Shown: piece after piece, positions 30,759 through 41,500 of the stretch
How the letters are laid out: each line of letters begins with the position of its first letter
How positions within the stretch are numbered: the stretch's first letter is position 1
DNA from: Naumovozyma dairenensis CBS 421
Taxonomy: Eukaryota > Ascomycota > Saccharomycetes > Saccharomycetales > Saccharomycetaceae
Length of the DNA: 64,000 nucleotides
Direction of reading: 5' to 3'
Assembly: GCF_000227115.2 (NCBI RefSeq)
Contig: NC_016484.1
Span: 682,001-746,000 of the forward strand
The notes under the pieces: generated by a model
Database searches by the model: none
Told to the model about the DNA's origin: nothing
The model's input: only the letters and a program-made list of their open reading frames with translations
Position numbers and translations under genes: made by a program

Positions 30759-33011
30759 TTTTTTTTTCGGTCAGTGAATGTGCTGTGTATCGTGTTGTAA
30801 AATTTCGTTGTATTATTTATACAATGCGTTGATTAAATCATAGAGTAGCAAATATCTTTCATCAATGATATATAGGTACAGTTCCCCAATCTCGAGAATT
30901 TTTCTCTATTGTCCTAGAAGATGAGTCAATGGGAAGCATAATTCGCCAAGAGTTTCGGCAAAACTACAAGGAAGCTTTATATTAATGGTTTAAAAGACTG
31001 TTCCTAGGGGTTCCCCCGGCGATAAAGGTATGGAGTTGGTGGGGCATTTTGTACACAAACCTCTTTCTATAGCTGTGAAGAACATCCTCTCCAAATGACA
31101 GAATCACCAGCCAAGGTGGCCGATTATGATTAAGATTAGGCCTAGGAATTGGAAGGTGAGACTTTTCCAAATAGGGTAGGAAAGGGTCAATATTTTTTAG
31201 ATCGAAAGTAGGTTTGAATTGACAAATTTAGGGCTTTGAACATTAATGATGATACTCAAAATATCGTCAGCCTTTGATTCAGAGCTTTTAGGGATTGAAA
31301 AATCATAGGTTTATACCAGTTTCATATACGTTCGGTTTACTCTCTTTTCTGAGTACATGGGTAAAGATTTCCTTAAGGTTGTAGGCTCAGATAAATTCTT
31401 TTTGTCTCAGTATGGGTCATGTAGCAGAAAAAAAGAAAGTAATATTTGACTGGTGGAACCCAAATAGAGATGTAAAGGTTTAGTTATACAACGGTGGATT
31501 ATGTGCTTTTCCTATAAAAAAACGGTAAGTTTGAAATAGGGTTGAGATTGAATTCAGGCTAGAGTTGGACCAAAAAACTTTTGAAAGGTTTTATCAGGGA
31601 AATAAAATAGGATAGGGTTTGTCCAACACATCATAGGATTGAGAATTTCAGTCCGTCCTATACCCGAGAATGATGATTATTATTATTTTGATAGGAATAA
31701 GCCTCGGCAAACAACGGAATACACCGGCTATCTAAGGTCAGTCAATGTACGGGTGTTCTCTTAGTCACGTGCAAAATAATACTAAGGAGGCTCTGCTCTT
31801 GCTTTACAAACGTAACTGCACATTTAGATTTATAGTACGTGGATATTGACATGTACGTAAAGCCTCCGCAAAATATCATGAACGATTATCATTATAACTT
31901 TGACGAAGATATAGTTCAGAAAACACAATAGCAATGACTCTGTCAATATTGCTATTATACATTGAACACATTTCCGTATTTATCATGCACTACTTTAAAT
32001 ATACATATAAACCAAGGAACCTATATCTAATAATCAACATCTTCAACGAATAATTCAATAGAAAATCATTGGAACACATATGTTATTGAAGATGTCAAGT
32101 CCTTGTCAGAGTATATCCTCTTTCCTCCCTTCCCTTTACCCTTATTTTACAAATTCGTACTTTGAAAAGAATGCATTACCCGGGGGGGAGCCCTTTGGAG
32201 GGAAAAATAAAAAATAAATAAACGGAGAGTATTTAAACGCACAAACTTTCTTCAACACACGTCTGTCAAAATATTACATGTCTTTTTATTGTAGTTAAAT
32301 AGTAAAAATATATAACCATAGATCCCTCAAGAAGTTTGAACATGTGCAAGAAGCATGTATAGTGGTTTTCTTTGGAGTCTCTGTTTCATCTGTGGCGCCT
32401 TTTGCAGGAGTTTTTCCTGTCTGTCATTTGATGATTCTCTTGGAGATTTTCAATTAATTCTATTCCAAAACTATACATTGTTCTTCATTTATAAACCCCC
32501 ATGCATGTAGGAACTTCTGGCAACATTACAAAGTGGGATCCAAGAGTATATTTTATCTCGCCCTTTTTCGCTAACAATGACTAAGTTATTCTCCCACAGT
32601 CATATAGTTTGATAGTAGCTGGGCAGCAATTACTTTTATATTTATGTAACATGTAGCATATACCGGGTAAAATATGTAGATGGTCTCGATCGATGCATAT
32701 GAATCATACCAGTTTTTACGTTGCTAAATCCCAATAACGTTTAGCATATACCTACGTATAAACACGGGATATCGACCGAATATATATTTAAGGAAAGTTA
32801 AGCAAAATTCAAGTGGCCTAATTTCCAATTCTTACGTGAAGAAATTCTCCAGGTAAGCCAGATATAAAAGAAAGCAAACACGGAAAAATTCTATCAGTAT
32901 ATCAATCATATTTCCGCAGCTACCCTTATCGTTTTTCACTCACCCTAAGAATTTCACTCGTTCTTTCGATTAATCGCCTCAATCAGTCTAATTTGAATTC
33001 AACATTCAATC
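30759..33011. other. Long ESBP6/CPT1 divergent intergenic region
   Basis: 2.25 kb, the longest gene-free stretch in the window. I find no ATG ORF with coding character; the frame 30982-31170 begins with TTG. Seen: RTCACGTG-type E-box at 31764-31771, TTACCCG (Reb1-like) at 32176-32182 abutting a G7 run, CATGTG (Ino2/4-type E-box core) at 32341-32346, and scattered TAGGGTT motifs near 31520 and 31614. It may contain an unrecognised ncRNA. Confidence 0.6.
32341..32346 (+). promoter_or_regulatory. CATGTG core, possible UAS-INO
   Basis: CATGTGCAAG matches the bHLH core of the inositol-responsive element CATGTGAAAT but departs in the flank. CPT1 and related phospholipid genes are Ino2/Ino4 targets in S. 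cerevisiae; its distance of about 665 bp from the ATG weakens the case. Confidence 0.25.
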
Positions 33012-34226
33012 ATGGGATTTTTCATTTCTCGAGATAAATTAACCAACTTAAAATCCTACAAATATCAAAGTGAAGATCATTCTATCCTTTCTAATGCAAT
33101 ACTAAAACCATATTGGAGACAATTCTCCAAAATCTTCCCCGTATGGATGGCTCCCAACGTAGTAACATTATTAGGTCTATCTTTCATAATCATAAATGTA
33201 TTAGCCACGTTATATTATGATCCATCATTAACTGAACAAACTCCATCATGGACGTATTTCTCGTACGCCATTGGGTTATTCCTATATCAAACATTCGATG
33301 CATGTGATGGGCTTCATGCACGTCGTACGGGACAATCTGGGCCCTTAGGTGAATTATTTGACCATTGTATTGATTCAATTAATACCACTTTGTCAATGTT
33401 ACCCTTCATTTCCACGGCAAAGATTGGATTTGGGAAATTACTCATCTTGGTTCAATTCACTGTCTTGGGGAACTTTTATTTAAGTACATGGGAAGAATTC
33501 CATACTCATAAATTATATTTAAGTGAATTTTGTGGACCTGTGGAAGGTATTTTCATCTTAATTACTTCTTATATAATTGTGGGGATTTGGGGACCTGATT
33601 TAATGTGGCATAAAGTCGTATTCCAAAATGATGTTGTTCGTATTGAATCTATTCATTTATGGTTTACATTTTCATTCTTTGCTGTCTTTTATAATATTAT
33701 CGCTGCAAGTAAGAATGTTAAGCAATATTATAAAGAACAAGAATTGGTTAAAGACGGGCAAAGCGACTCTACTGGAACCGGTTGTCAGAGAAAAGCTGAA
33801 TTGGAATCACAAAAGGAGTTGGATATCGCTATTAAAGGGTTACTACCATTTTTGTTTTATTTCATTAGTGTTATAGTACTAATTACTGTGAATGAAAATT
33901 TCATTAATTTACCACTAGTTTTATCAATTGGCTTAACAATGGCATTTGTTGTGGGACGTATCATTGTTGCACATTTAACGAACCAGGATTTCCCAATGAT
34001 TAATTTCCCCATGCTAGTTCCTTCCATTCAATTGGTTTATTATTTAATTTCTACACATTATTTGAAACGTGATACCACATCCACAATAATAAATTTAGTT
34101 TGGTTTGGGTTAGGTTTAACTTTAGGAATCCACGCCATGTTCATTAATGAAATCATTTATGAGTTTACTGATTATTTGGATGTTTATGCTTTAACCATTA
34201 AACATCCCCATGCAAAGGTTGTCTAA
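33012..34226 (+). CDS. CPT1: Choline/ethanolamine phosphotransferase
   Basis: ER membrane enzyme of the Kennedy pathway that transfers phosphocholine or phosphoethanolamine from the CDP-alcohol to diacylglycerol. The CDP-alcohol phosphotransferase motif DG-x2-AR-x8-G-x3-D-x3-D is complete: D99, G100, A103, R104, G113, D117 and D121. Eight or so hydrophobic segments follow the motif. The 404 residues compare with 393 for Cpt1 and 391 for its ohnologue Ept1. EPT1 in S. cerevisiae has a 5' intron; this gene reads through without one, and TOM22 is the neighbour, so CPT1 is the better name. Substrate preference cannot be read from the sequence. Confidence 0.92.
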   Translation: MGFFISRDKLTNLKSYKYQSEDHSILSNAILKPYWRQFSKIFPVWMAPNVVTLLGLSFIIINVLATLYYDPSLTEQTPSWTYFSYAIGLFLYQTFDACDGLHARRTGQSGPLGELFDHCIDSINTTLSMLPFISTAKIGFGKLLILVQFTVLGNFYLSTWEEFHTHKLYLSEFCGPVEGIFILITSYIIVGIWGPDLMWHKVVFQNDVVRIESIHLWFTFSFFAVFYNIIAASKNVKQYYKEQELVKDGQSDSTGTGCQRKAELESQKELDIAIKGLLPFLFYFISVIVLITVNENFINLPLVLSIGLTMAFVVGRIIVAHLTNQDFPMINFPMLVPSIQLVYYLISTHYLKRDTTSTIINLVWFGLGLTLGIHAMFINEIIYEFTDYLDVYALTIKHPHAKVV

Positions 34227-34510
34227 TGCGATAAAATACCTGCTCAATCGTATATTTATGTCACTTCATAAGGTTAACGCCTATAACGAGCTGTCTGACA
34301 ACTCTGCTCTATAATTAAATAGCAATAATCTTTGTCTTTTTTTTAAAATGCTTTTTATTCATTAATAACTTTGTATGGATTGAAAATATAGATTGTTGAC
34401 GTTATATATATGATTTATTATATACAGGATAATTTGTTAATTGAATCATATAAAAACAGAACAGGAAAGAAGAAACATATAAAGCAGGAAAGGGAAATAA
34501 ATTTATCCTT

Positions 34511-34963
34511 TTATTTGGCAGGAGCAGCATTAGAATCACCAACTAAAATTTCATTAGCATCTTTTTGTAGATCAAAAGTCTTTTCCATTTCAATCAATTG
34601 TTGTTCAGCAAGTATAGAAAGTGAAAGTGGTACACCCAATAATAATGCAGAAGTGGTTAAAATCCAAGTGATATTCCCAGTCTTGGAAAATGCAGTCTTG
34701 ATAAAACTAGTAGTTAAATTGAACGCATTACAAATATTTATTCTTTGTTTTGGTGGAACAATATCTTTCAAAGCATATAGTCTTTCCATGAAAGTTTCAT
34801 TTTCATTGAAATCATCTTCAAAATCACTGTCATCATCTTCTTCTTCTTCATTCTCTTGCTTTAGTTGTTCTTCGGTTGGCTTAGCATCATCAATGATACT
34901 TCCATTTTGAGTAGTCTGAGTTGGAACGTCGTTTTCCTCTTTAATTTCAGTCAATTCCACCAT
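34511..34963 (-). CDS. TOM22: Mitochondrial import receptor Tom22
   Basis: Central outer-membrane receptor and organiser of the TOM complex. The 150 residues compare with 152 in S. cerevisiae. An acidic cytosolic N terminus (EEEEDDDSDFEDDF at about 40-53) precedes the conserved ETFMERLYALKDIVPP segment, and one membrane span (WILTTSALLLGVPLSLSIL, about 100-118) contains the characteristic proline. The C terminus faces the intermembrane space. Convergent with CPT1, as expected from S. cerevisiae order. Confidence 0.96.
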   Translation of the reverse strand: MVELTEIKEENDVPTQTTQNGSIIDDAKPTEEQLKQENEEEEDDDSDFEDDFNENETFMERLYALKDIVPPKQRINICNAFNLTTSFIKTAFSKTGNITWILTTSALLLGVPLSLSILAEQQLIEMEKTFDLQKDANEILVGDSNAAPAK

Positions 34964-36355
34964 TTTTTGTTGGTACTTATTTTTATTAGACGTCTCTAGT
35001 TGTATATAATAATAATAAAGATGATGCTCACTTTCAATATCTCAATCAGCTTCAGATATGATTAACAAGAAAATGAATCCTATCTACACATTTAGACTAA
35101 TCCCATTCTTCACGAACTTTTTTCCTTCATGAATTATAGTTCACTGGAATCCGGGTTACCCATTATCCTGAGCCTCCAGTCACATGACTACTGATTTGTA
35201 AAATGGATAATAGACAATATTGAATCAATGATATGATATGATATGATATGCTTGGTGTCACAACAGAAATTAGGTTTTATTTAACTATTCTTAACGTTGA
35301 CAAAGTTAACAAAGCGAATGTCAATTCTAAGAGTTTATACTAGTGTTATTCAGATGTGTAAGTGAATATATTATTGTTATCCCCGCCTTAACATATTGTA
35401 CAAAGGAAGAGGACACACATGTAGGAACAACGGATACTACGGAGAACTACTAGAGTCATCCTTTGTAGATAAAAAAAGGTAATTAGCAGAATGAGTAATA
35501 ACTCAGTTAATTTATTTATATTTTAACTATTAGTTTTTATATGGTCTTGTTAATACACCACGATAGTTAAGATCATCAATTAACATGATGGACCTGTGAG
35601 GTGGACATTCTCTCTCTAAACCATATCAATTTATAGACTTAAGGATTGAAATAGTATTAGCCGAATATTAGTTGGGCCCTCATCGAGTATAACGAAGAGG
35701 GCTTTAAAGTGTATTATCAGTATATGTGGCACGTCGAGAATGACGATCTTAAAACTGAAGCTACTTCAGAGAACGTCACCAATATTAGAGCCTTTAGGTA
35801 TTCCTCATATTGTCTAATACTTCTAATATAAAATAACTATCCTGAAAGCTAACCTATTTTTGGTAGCTGAATGTGGTTAATAGTATAACCATAAAATGTC
35901 AATAAGAAGTAAATTGCATCTAACATGTATAAATCCTATTTTTTATTATGAGTAAAAATCTCAAGAGTAGAATATTAATAAAAATGTATTAAATAATCTG
36001 AAAATTTATTAAAATTTGAAGACGACTATAAAAACTTAAAGAAAAAATGAACACTATTCTTACCCGCTCATACTGAGATCGTTGCTATCGCAGTGTAATT
36101 TTTTTACTGCTTCCTCTCTCAACGAATAATATGAGGCTTGAGGGTTCATGCGTTATAGATACGCCCTTAAAAATCTTGACAAGTTCAATGGATAGTGACA
36201 TATAATGATTATAGAGTGATACAGACATATAGGGCACAATTGTGACGATTGGGTCATTGCCCAAGTAGAAAAAGCAACATCATTCTCAAACAATGTTTAA
36301 CATATGTGTTTATAAACTATATAATGTACAAATCTTTATCGGTTAAGTAAGTCGA
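34964..36355. other. TOM22/KRE33 intergenic region
   Basis: 1.39 kb between the TOM22 start and the KRE33 stop. Seen: GTCACATGAC (Cbf1-like) at 35179-35188, an ATATG repeat at about 35230-35250, a strong hairpin at 35676-35702, and TTACCCG at 36060-36066. No ORF of coding character. Large for the promoter of TOM22 alone, so an ncRNA or replication origin is possible but unsupported. Confidence 0.6.
35676..35702. repeat. Hairpin-forming inverted repeat
   Basis: GCCCTCATCG and CGAAGAGGGC pair over GCCCTC/GAGGGC and CG/CG with one internal mismatch region, around the loop AGTATAA. Lies in the TOM22/KRE33 spacer; role unknown. Confidence 0.6.
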
Positions 36356-39300
36356 TTACACTTGAATGAATTGAGTATTCTTATTTACTACTTTTTTTCG
36401 TTTTTTACTTTTCTTTATAGCTTTCATCTCTTCTTTGTAAATAGATTCGGCATGTTCTGTGGTTCTCTTTTTACCTGTCTTGACACTGACTACACCTTTA
36501 CTTTTGGCAGCTTTCTCTAGACTATTCTTCGATTGTTCCCATTCTTCACTATTTTCATTAATAGCGTATTTTTCTAGATTCAATGAATTAATCAACTCCT
36601 TTTGTTTTTCCTTCATTGCCTTAACAGCTTCTGAACCAGCTTCTTCTAAATCTTCTTCCATTTGGTCTAATGCATCTGCAGCATTATACTGTTTAATCTC
36701 TTCACCATTCATTTCTGCAATTTCATCGTTTTGAAGAACCGGTAATGATTGATCAATAGATTCACTCAAAACTTGACGGAAATAAACGGAGAATTTTCTC
36801 ATTATTTTAGCAAACATTGCAATGGTTTGATTTGCCGGTAAATTTAACTCTTTGGATATATTATCGATACTTTTACGTTGTAACCCAATAGCTAAAAGAA
36901 TAGCGCTTTGAACACTTGATAAACTAACTGAATTACCCATTTTACCGCCAAAATATAGCAATGACAACATTGGTAACATATCGACAATAACATGGTAATC
37001 TAGTAAGTTATTAGCATAACTATCTAATCTTTTCAAATCAAATGGAGAAAAGATATCATCTAACTGTGTCTTATTCAATTCCTTGATATGACTTGTTTGA
37101 TCATCTCGTAATTCTTGTGCCTTTTTACTACTTTCAAGAACACTTAAAGATTGTACTGATGTAAATTTATGGAAGTCATACGATAGTAAAGATAAAAATC
37201 TCTTATGGAAATCATTAGCAAACTCTACTAACCAATTACTTTCTCTACCTTCTAAAACGTTTAACATGACACAGGTATGTTCACCAGTTAAATCATTAGC
37301 AGTTTGACGTAAGTAAACTGGCACGAATTTATTATTTTTCCAAAACTTATGCAATGACTGTGTTAAACCATAAGATACACCCAAATAATGTAGATAATGA
37401 GGCGGTTGCTCAGAAAGCTTCAATAATAATGGAGGTAAAGTCTTTGCATCTCTCAATTTAATATCATCTTTTAACAAGTTAGTCTTCTCCAATTCCTTAT
37501 CACTAACTCTTTTGATAGAATAATCCTTTGGATGAGTTTCTTCGGACATATCAGTGAATTTACCTTCAAAATAATCTCTTAATAATTGAATGGCACGAGA
37601 ACCGTACCCCATTGAGGAATATTCAGGATTAGTTGCAATTCTAACAACACGAGCACCACTCAAACCAGCAAACTCTTCATCTTGGAATTGTTGAGAGATT
37701 AACCATGGAATCAAATCACCACCAGCTCTTTGACCTCTTGACAATGAGTTTCTAACACTTTGTTTGGAAATTTCACCTTCTAGTGCAATTTGAATGACAC
37801 ATAATGGGTCTGGAATTCTACCACCATCCTTAGGGTCAATTGGTGGTAATAAGACGAATAATTGATGCGCTGGCGCATCACTCATTAACTGTAAATCATT
37901 TGGAGAATTTTTGTAATGTGATGCAACGTACAATGCCATCATTTTCTCTAAGAAATTTTCTGAGACCGGATGGTATGAGAATAATGTATCTCTGTTGACG
38001 ACGAATAAGTTACATTGAGATGGATGTGGAGTACCACGGGAGGCAAATCTTGGGTTCTTAATCAATGTGACGTCTAGACATAATAATTTATTTAACCATT
38101 TTTCAATTGGATCACCTGGGGCGTATCTAATTGGTTCATCTAATGAAATTTCCTTTAATTGACGATGAGAACCGCTTAATGATGATGATGACGTGTTGTT
38201 TTGTTTGGCGTTATCTCTTGAAATAATTTCTGTTTGTGATTGTTCACGACCAGTGGAAATTGATTGGGTACGTAATTGTTGAATTAATTTCAATGATAAG
38301 GATCTACCAGTACCTTCGTAACCGTTGATTGTAGAAGCCATGAATACTAGATATGGACCTAACAAATTCTTAACAATTGGTAATGGGATGGCTGCAGCTT
38401 CATCGATTACAACTAATTCAGCTTGACCCAAGACATGAGAATCTTGTGGAATGATATATTGGATGGTTTGCCTATGACCTCTCTTAATATCGACCCTAAC
38501 AATAGCTTTGTTGAAATCAGGATTTGTAGATTGAATAATATCATAATCAATATGTTCTTGGTAACCTAGGGCATCGAAACCTTTGAAGATAAATTCGAAA
38601 AGAGTCTTTAAATTTTCTGGAGATGGAGATGTGACGAAAATGTTAGAATATCCATGAGACACCGCGGCGGCAATGGAAACACCTAAAGCTGCAGATTTAC
38701 CTCTACCTCTTCCTGCTGTTAATGCTACAGTTGAATTTAAAGTTTTTTCTGAAATAGCGTCAATGAAAGATAAGATAGCATGAGCTTGATTTACAGTCTT
38801 GGATAATCCAACCAATGAACCTGCAGGTTGAACATCTTCCAACGATTCTTTTAGATCTTTTAATTCTACTTGTTTAGGTGTTAATTCATTATCATCCTTT
38901 GGCGGTAATGGTTTAACATTCTTAGCACCTGAAATTGGCAAGACATTCAATTCATCGTCTACCACCAAACAATTCGGATTTGACCCCAATGAAAGAATAA
39001 ATCTTTCATTAAATCTTGCCACTACATCCCCATGTGCTTCAGTTCTATAACGAGAATGAACATCCATAGTCATAGTATATAATTGTTTCAAAGAAGTCAT
39101 TGATTTCAAAAGGATCACAATAGTCCCACCTCCTTCCACGGTTTCCAAAGTTCTTGCCAACAAATTAGGAGTCAATGCTTCAAAATCTTGTAAAATACAC
39201 ATCCCATACGTATTACCCAAAATCTTTTCTGTTTCTTTATAATATACATATCTAATATTTTGATTTGAAATGAAAGTTTCAAACGGATCTTGATCATTAA

Positions 39301-39562
39301 CTTCTCTTGTTCCTCTCTTGATTTCCTTCTTAATCTTTGCTTCTCTTTTCTTTCTATGTGAAGTGAATCCCAACAATTTCTTCTTATATGCCCATAGGAC
39401 TGATTTGTTCATTTTCAAATCGGCACTCATCATTAAGTAATGTAAATTTGGTAATTGGTTACGTGCTTTATCACCTACGATGACGAAGAAGGATCTTTGC
39501 TTCGTTTGAACACCATTCCTGATCAACGCAGGGATACGTGAATCGATTGCCTTCTTAGCCAT
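36356..39562 (-). CDS. KRE33: RNA cytidine acetyltransferase Kre33 (NAT10)
   Basis: Makes N4-acetylcytidine in 18S rRNA and, with Tan1, in tRNA-Ser and tRNA-Leu; part of the 90S preribosome. The 1068 residues compare with 1056 in S. cerevisiae. An N-terminal DUF1726/TmcA-like domain is followed by a RecD-like helicase fold with Walker A GRGRGKSA at 284-291 and VIDEAAAIPLP as Walker B, then a GNAT domain (VVRIATNPEYSSMGYGSRAI binds acetyl-CoA) and a tRNA-binding C-terminal region with a Lys-rich nucleolar-type tail (KKSKKRKKVV). An insertion with NTSSSSLSGS sits before the catalytic part. Divergent from FYV6 over a spacer with PAC- and RRPE-like motifs. Confidence 0.97.
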   Translation of the reverse strand: MAKKAIDSRIPALIRNGVQTKQRSFFVIVGDKARNQLPNLHYLMMSADLKMNKSVLWAYKKKLLGFTSHRKKREAKIKKEIKRGTREVNDQDPFETFISNQNIRYVYYKETEKILGNTYGMCILQDFEALTPNLLARTLETVEGGGTIVILLKSMTSLKQLYTMTMDVHSRYRTEAHGDVVARFNERFILSLGSNPNCLVVDDELNVLPISGAKNVKPLPPKDDNELTPKQVELKDLKESLEDVQPAGSLVGLSKTVNQAHAILSFIDAISEKTLNSTVALTAGRGRGKSAALGVSIAAAVSHGYSNIFVTSPSPENLKTLFEFIFKGFDALGYQEHIDYDIIQSTNPDFNKAIVRVDIKRGHRQTIQYIIPQDSHVLGQAELVVIDEAAAIPLPIVKNLLGPYLVFMASTINGYEGTGRSLSLKLIQQLRTQSISTGREQSQTEIISRDNAKQNNTSSSSLSGSHRQLKEISLDEPIRYAPGDPIEKWLNKLLCLDVTLIKNPRFASRGTPHPSQCNLFVVNRDTLFSYHPVSENFLEKMMALYVASHYKNSPNDLQLMSDAPAHQLFVLLPPIDPKDGGRIPDPLCVIQIALEGEISKQSVRNSLSRGQRAGGDLIPWLISQQFQDEEFAGLSGARVVRIATNPEYSSMGYGSRAIQLLRDYFEGKFTDMSEETHPKDYSIKRVSDKELEKTNLLKDDIKLRDAKTLPPLLLKLSEQPPHYLHYLGVSYGLTQSLHKFWKNNKFVPVYLRQTANDLTGEHTCVMLNVLEGRESNWLVEFANDFHKRFLSLLSYDFHKFTSVQSLSVLESSKKAQELRDDQTSHIKELNKTQLDDIFSPFDLKRLDSYANNLLDYHVIVDMLPMLSLLYFGGKMGNSVSLSSVQSAILLAIGLQRKSIDNISKELNLPANQTIAMFAKIMRKFSVYFRQVLSESIDQSLPVLQNDEIAEMNGEEIKQYNAADALDQMEEDLEEAGSEAVKAMKEKQKELINSLNLEKYAINENSEEWEQSKNSLEKAAKSKGVVSVKTGKKRTTEHAESIYKEEMKAIKKSKKRKKVVNKNTQFIQV

Positions 39563-39675
39563 GATAGTTAAATATAATAGAGTATGTGTTGCTTGGATAT
39601 TCTAAACTATGTAGCCCCCACTCTCACTATCTCTCTTTCTTTTGTAGTTATGATGGAAGAAGCTACTACTATATA

Positions 39676-39702
39676 GGCTTGCTTGCTTGCTTGCTTGCTT
39701 GC
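39676..39702. repeat. (CTTG)n tetranucleotide microsatellite
   Basis: Six tandem GCTT/CTTG units about 115-140 bp upstream of the KRE33 start codon. Confidence 0.9.
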
Positions 39703-39721
39703 TATGTAGTTTAGTTTTTCC

Positions 39722-39786
39722 TCGATGAGATGAGCTTTTCACTGAAAACTGAAAAATTTCAAACTGTAAAACAAAAAAAAAAATTT
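39722..39786 (-). promoter_or_regulatory. PAC and RRPE elements of KRE33
   Basis: GATGAG occurs twice (39724-39734), the core of the PAC motif GCGATGAG, and AAAAATTT-type RRPE sequences occur at about 39752-39759 and 39778-39785. Paired PAC/RRPE sites mark ribosome-biogenesis genes in yeast, matching KRE33. Binding by Dot6/Tod6/Stb3 is inferred. Confidence 0.5.
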
Positions 39787-40001
39787 GGAAAATGAAAATT
39801 TCATTATAACAACAAAAGCAGGGTAACACCATACAAAAACGTCTGGTAGCGCCGTTGAACCATCGGTAAGATATTTCAAACTTCAATACCTTTTGTTATA
39901 ATGGTTATTGTGTTGAAAAATCTCTGGTTGTGATCATCATAGTTACTTCAGCAAGTGAAGTTGCATGGAAACTAGAGTATAAAATAGAGTGACAACCAAT
40001 A

Positions 40002-40562
40002 ATGGAGGATAAAGAAACTAAAGAATCGGTAGTCCCAGAAAACAGTACTACTACTGTCACGACCAACGAGAATGGTAAAAAGAAGAACCCATTAGTTTTT
40101 ATTTCTGAAGGTAATGCAGATTTAGAAAGCCAAGAAGCAAAGGCTAAAATAGAACAAACGAAATTTGAATTACAAGGTAAGATTAGATCTAGGAAATCTT
40201 TGAGAGCACAATTACGTAGCAATGCGATTAGTAAGAATCGTAAATTTAATAAGTTAGTTAAAGAACGAGAAAGTTTTAATAGGTTGAATAAAGAGGAGAT
40301 TAATTTTTTCAAACAGATTGAATCAGAAAAGCTGTCGAAAGAAAAGGAAACTGAAAGGTTTTTACAAAAAAAATTGGAAAATTTCGATAAGAAGAAGAAA
40401 AAGCTAGAGAAGACGAAGAGTAATTATAAACCGAGCATAGAAACAGTACGAAACAATTTGGAAGTTAAACAAAATATTGGTGTTGTCAAATTGAAAAACA
40501 AGAAACTCAAGACCAAACTAAAAATCAAACTCAACCAAGAAAGGTCAGATCAACAAACTTGA
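40002..40562 (+). CDS. FYV6: Splicing factor Fyv6 (FAM192A/NIP30 family)
   Basis: Nuclear protein of the NIP30 family that acts at the second catalytic step of splicing in yeast. The 186 residues compare with 173 in S. cerevisiae. The conserved N-terminal block NPLVFISEGNADLESQEAK is followed by a basic, charged alpha-helical region (RSLRAQLRSNAISKNRKFNKLVKER, split here by its own repeats) and a Lys-rich tail. Position between KRE33 and the YNL134C orthologue equals YNL133C. I rely on order and the N-terminal block. Confidence 0.85.
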   Translation: MEDKETKESVVPENSTTTVTTNENGKKKNPLVFISEGNADLESQEAKAKIEQTKFELQGKIRSRKSLRAQLRSNAISKNRKFNKLVKERESFNRLNKEEINFFKQIESEKLSKEKETERFLQKKLENFDKKKKKLEKTKSNYKPSIETVRNNLEVKQNIGVVKLKNKKLKTKLKIKLNQERSDQQT

Positions 40563-41196
40563 TGTCAATAAATCAATCACTCTCTGTTTACTGTTATTCC
40601 ATATGTGTTGCTATATTGGAATCAATTAGCTGCCAGTTGTATCATTGTTCTGTGTTTGTTTCCATCAATATATAAGAACACGACGACGCAAACGACAAAT
40701 GATGATACTGTTACATTCTTTTTGAGTTATGTTATATGGAATGCTTTTGCCGATTGTTCGCAAGATTACAAAAGTTTAGCAAAATTTAACTCATCACCTC
40801 CAGTTACTAGCAATTTATCTATGCGAATGCTATATTCAATGCAGAAGAAAAGCGTAGAATCCATGATGATTGAGTTTAAGGTTATTATCAAATCATTGAA
40901 GGTCAAGATACTTTGTGTGCTTAAGTACAGGTTACATTAGTTAGTATTATATCACTTAGAATTGCCTCGTTAGGATTCTTAGTACGTAATCTCAAGGCGA
41001 AGGTCACTCGCTATGGCGCTTCCAACTTCCAACTGACACCTAAAATATTGGAGTAAACAAAGTTTATTAAAGAGTAAGTAAGTACTTATGTATGTACCTT
41101 GTTTAATATTCAATACACTTTAACAAAACTGATAGGAAGGGTTGAGTTATAGCTTCATATAAGTACGTAAGTAGAGGTAAACTGAACTGGATGGAG

Positions 41197-41230
<34 letters not shown>
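41197..41230. repeat. (CAA)n trinucleotide microsatellite
   Basis: About eleven tandem ACA/CAA units in the intergenic region, not within an ATG ORF. Confidence 0.9.
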
Positions 41231-41314
41231 TCATCAACAGTTCTCTGAGCTTCATTCTTTCGTCGTATTTGTGTACAGCGTACTGTTCTGTACTGTACTG
41301 TACTTACCTGTACA

Positions 41315-41322
41315 TTACGTAA
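41315..41322. promoter_or_regulatory. TTACGTAA bZIP (Yap-family) site
   Basis: Perfect palindrome TTACGTAA, a preferred site of Yap-family bZIP factors. About 360 bp upstream of an oxidoreductase gene of a stress-responsive type. Inference. Confidence 0.4.
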
Positions 41323-41388
41323 ACGGTAAATGCTTTGTAATATTTTTGGTCCTTGTTTAGCCGAGCTCCAGGCTCCGAGGCTGTCCGT

Positions 41389-41395
41389 TACCCGT
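41389..41395 (+). promoter_or_regulatory. Reb1-like site TTACCCG
   Basis: TTACCCG followed by TGGCCCGCGGC inside a GC-rich island in an otherwise AT-rich spacer. Matches the Reb1 core. Confidence 0.45.
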
Positions 41396-41500
41396 GGCCC
41401 GCGGCAAGTAAAAAAATCCGGAAATTTTGGAAAAATCTAGAAAATACACCGTTACATACTTATTTACGTACTGTATACATACCATCATTCGTAACAAGAT

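Larger units (their letters stand above)
39563..40001. other. KRE33/FYV6 divergent promoter
   Basis: 439 bp. Contains a (CTTG)n microsatellite, CTCGATGAGATGAGC with PAC-core GATGAG copies, and AAAAATTT (RRPE) elements. Confidence 0.7.

Noticed and set aside
31243..31353. Box C/D snoRNA candidate (ATGATGA to CTGA)
   Set aside because: Boxes about 105 nt apart but no terminal stem and no convincing C'/D' pair or guide.
31764..31900. Point centromere starting at the GTCACGTG (CDEI-like) motif
   Set aside because: No 80-bp AT-rich CDEII followed by a CCGAA-containing CDEIII; the gene block is also not centromere-proximal in S. cerevisiae.
40605..40940. 111-codon open frame after FYV6
   Set aside because: Begins with GTG, has no conserved-looking blocks and overlaps the FYV6 3' flank. 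The ATG just before it is in a different frame.
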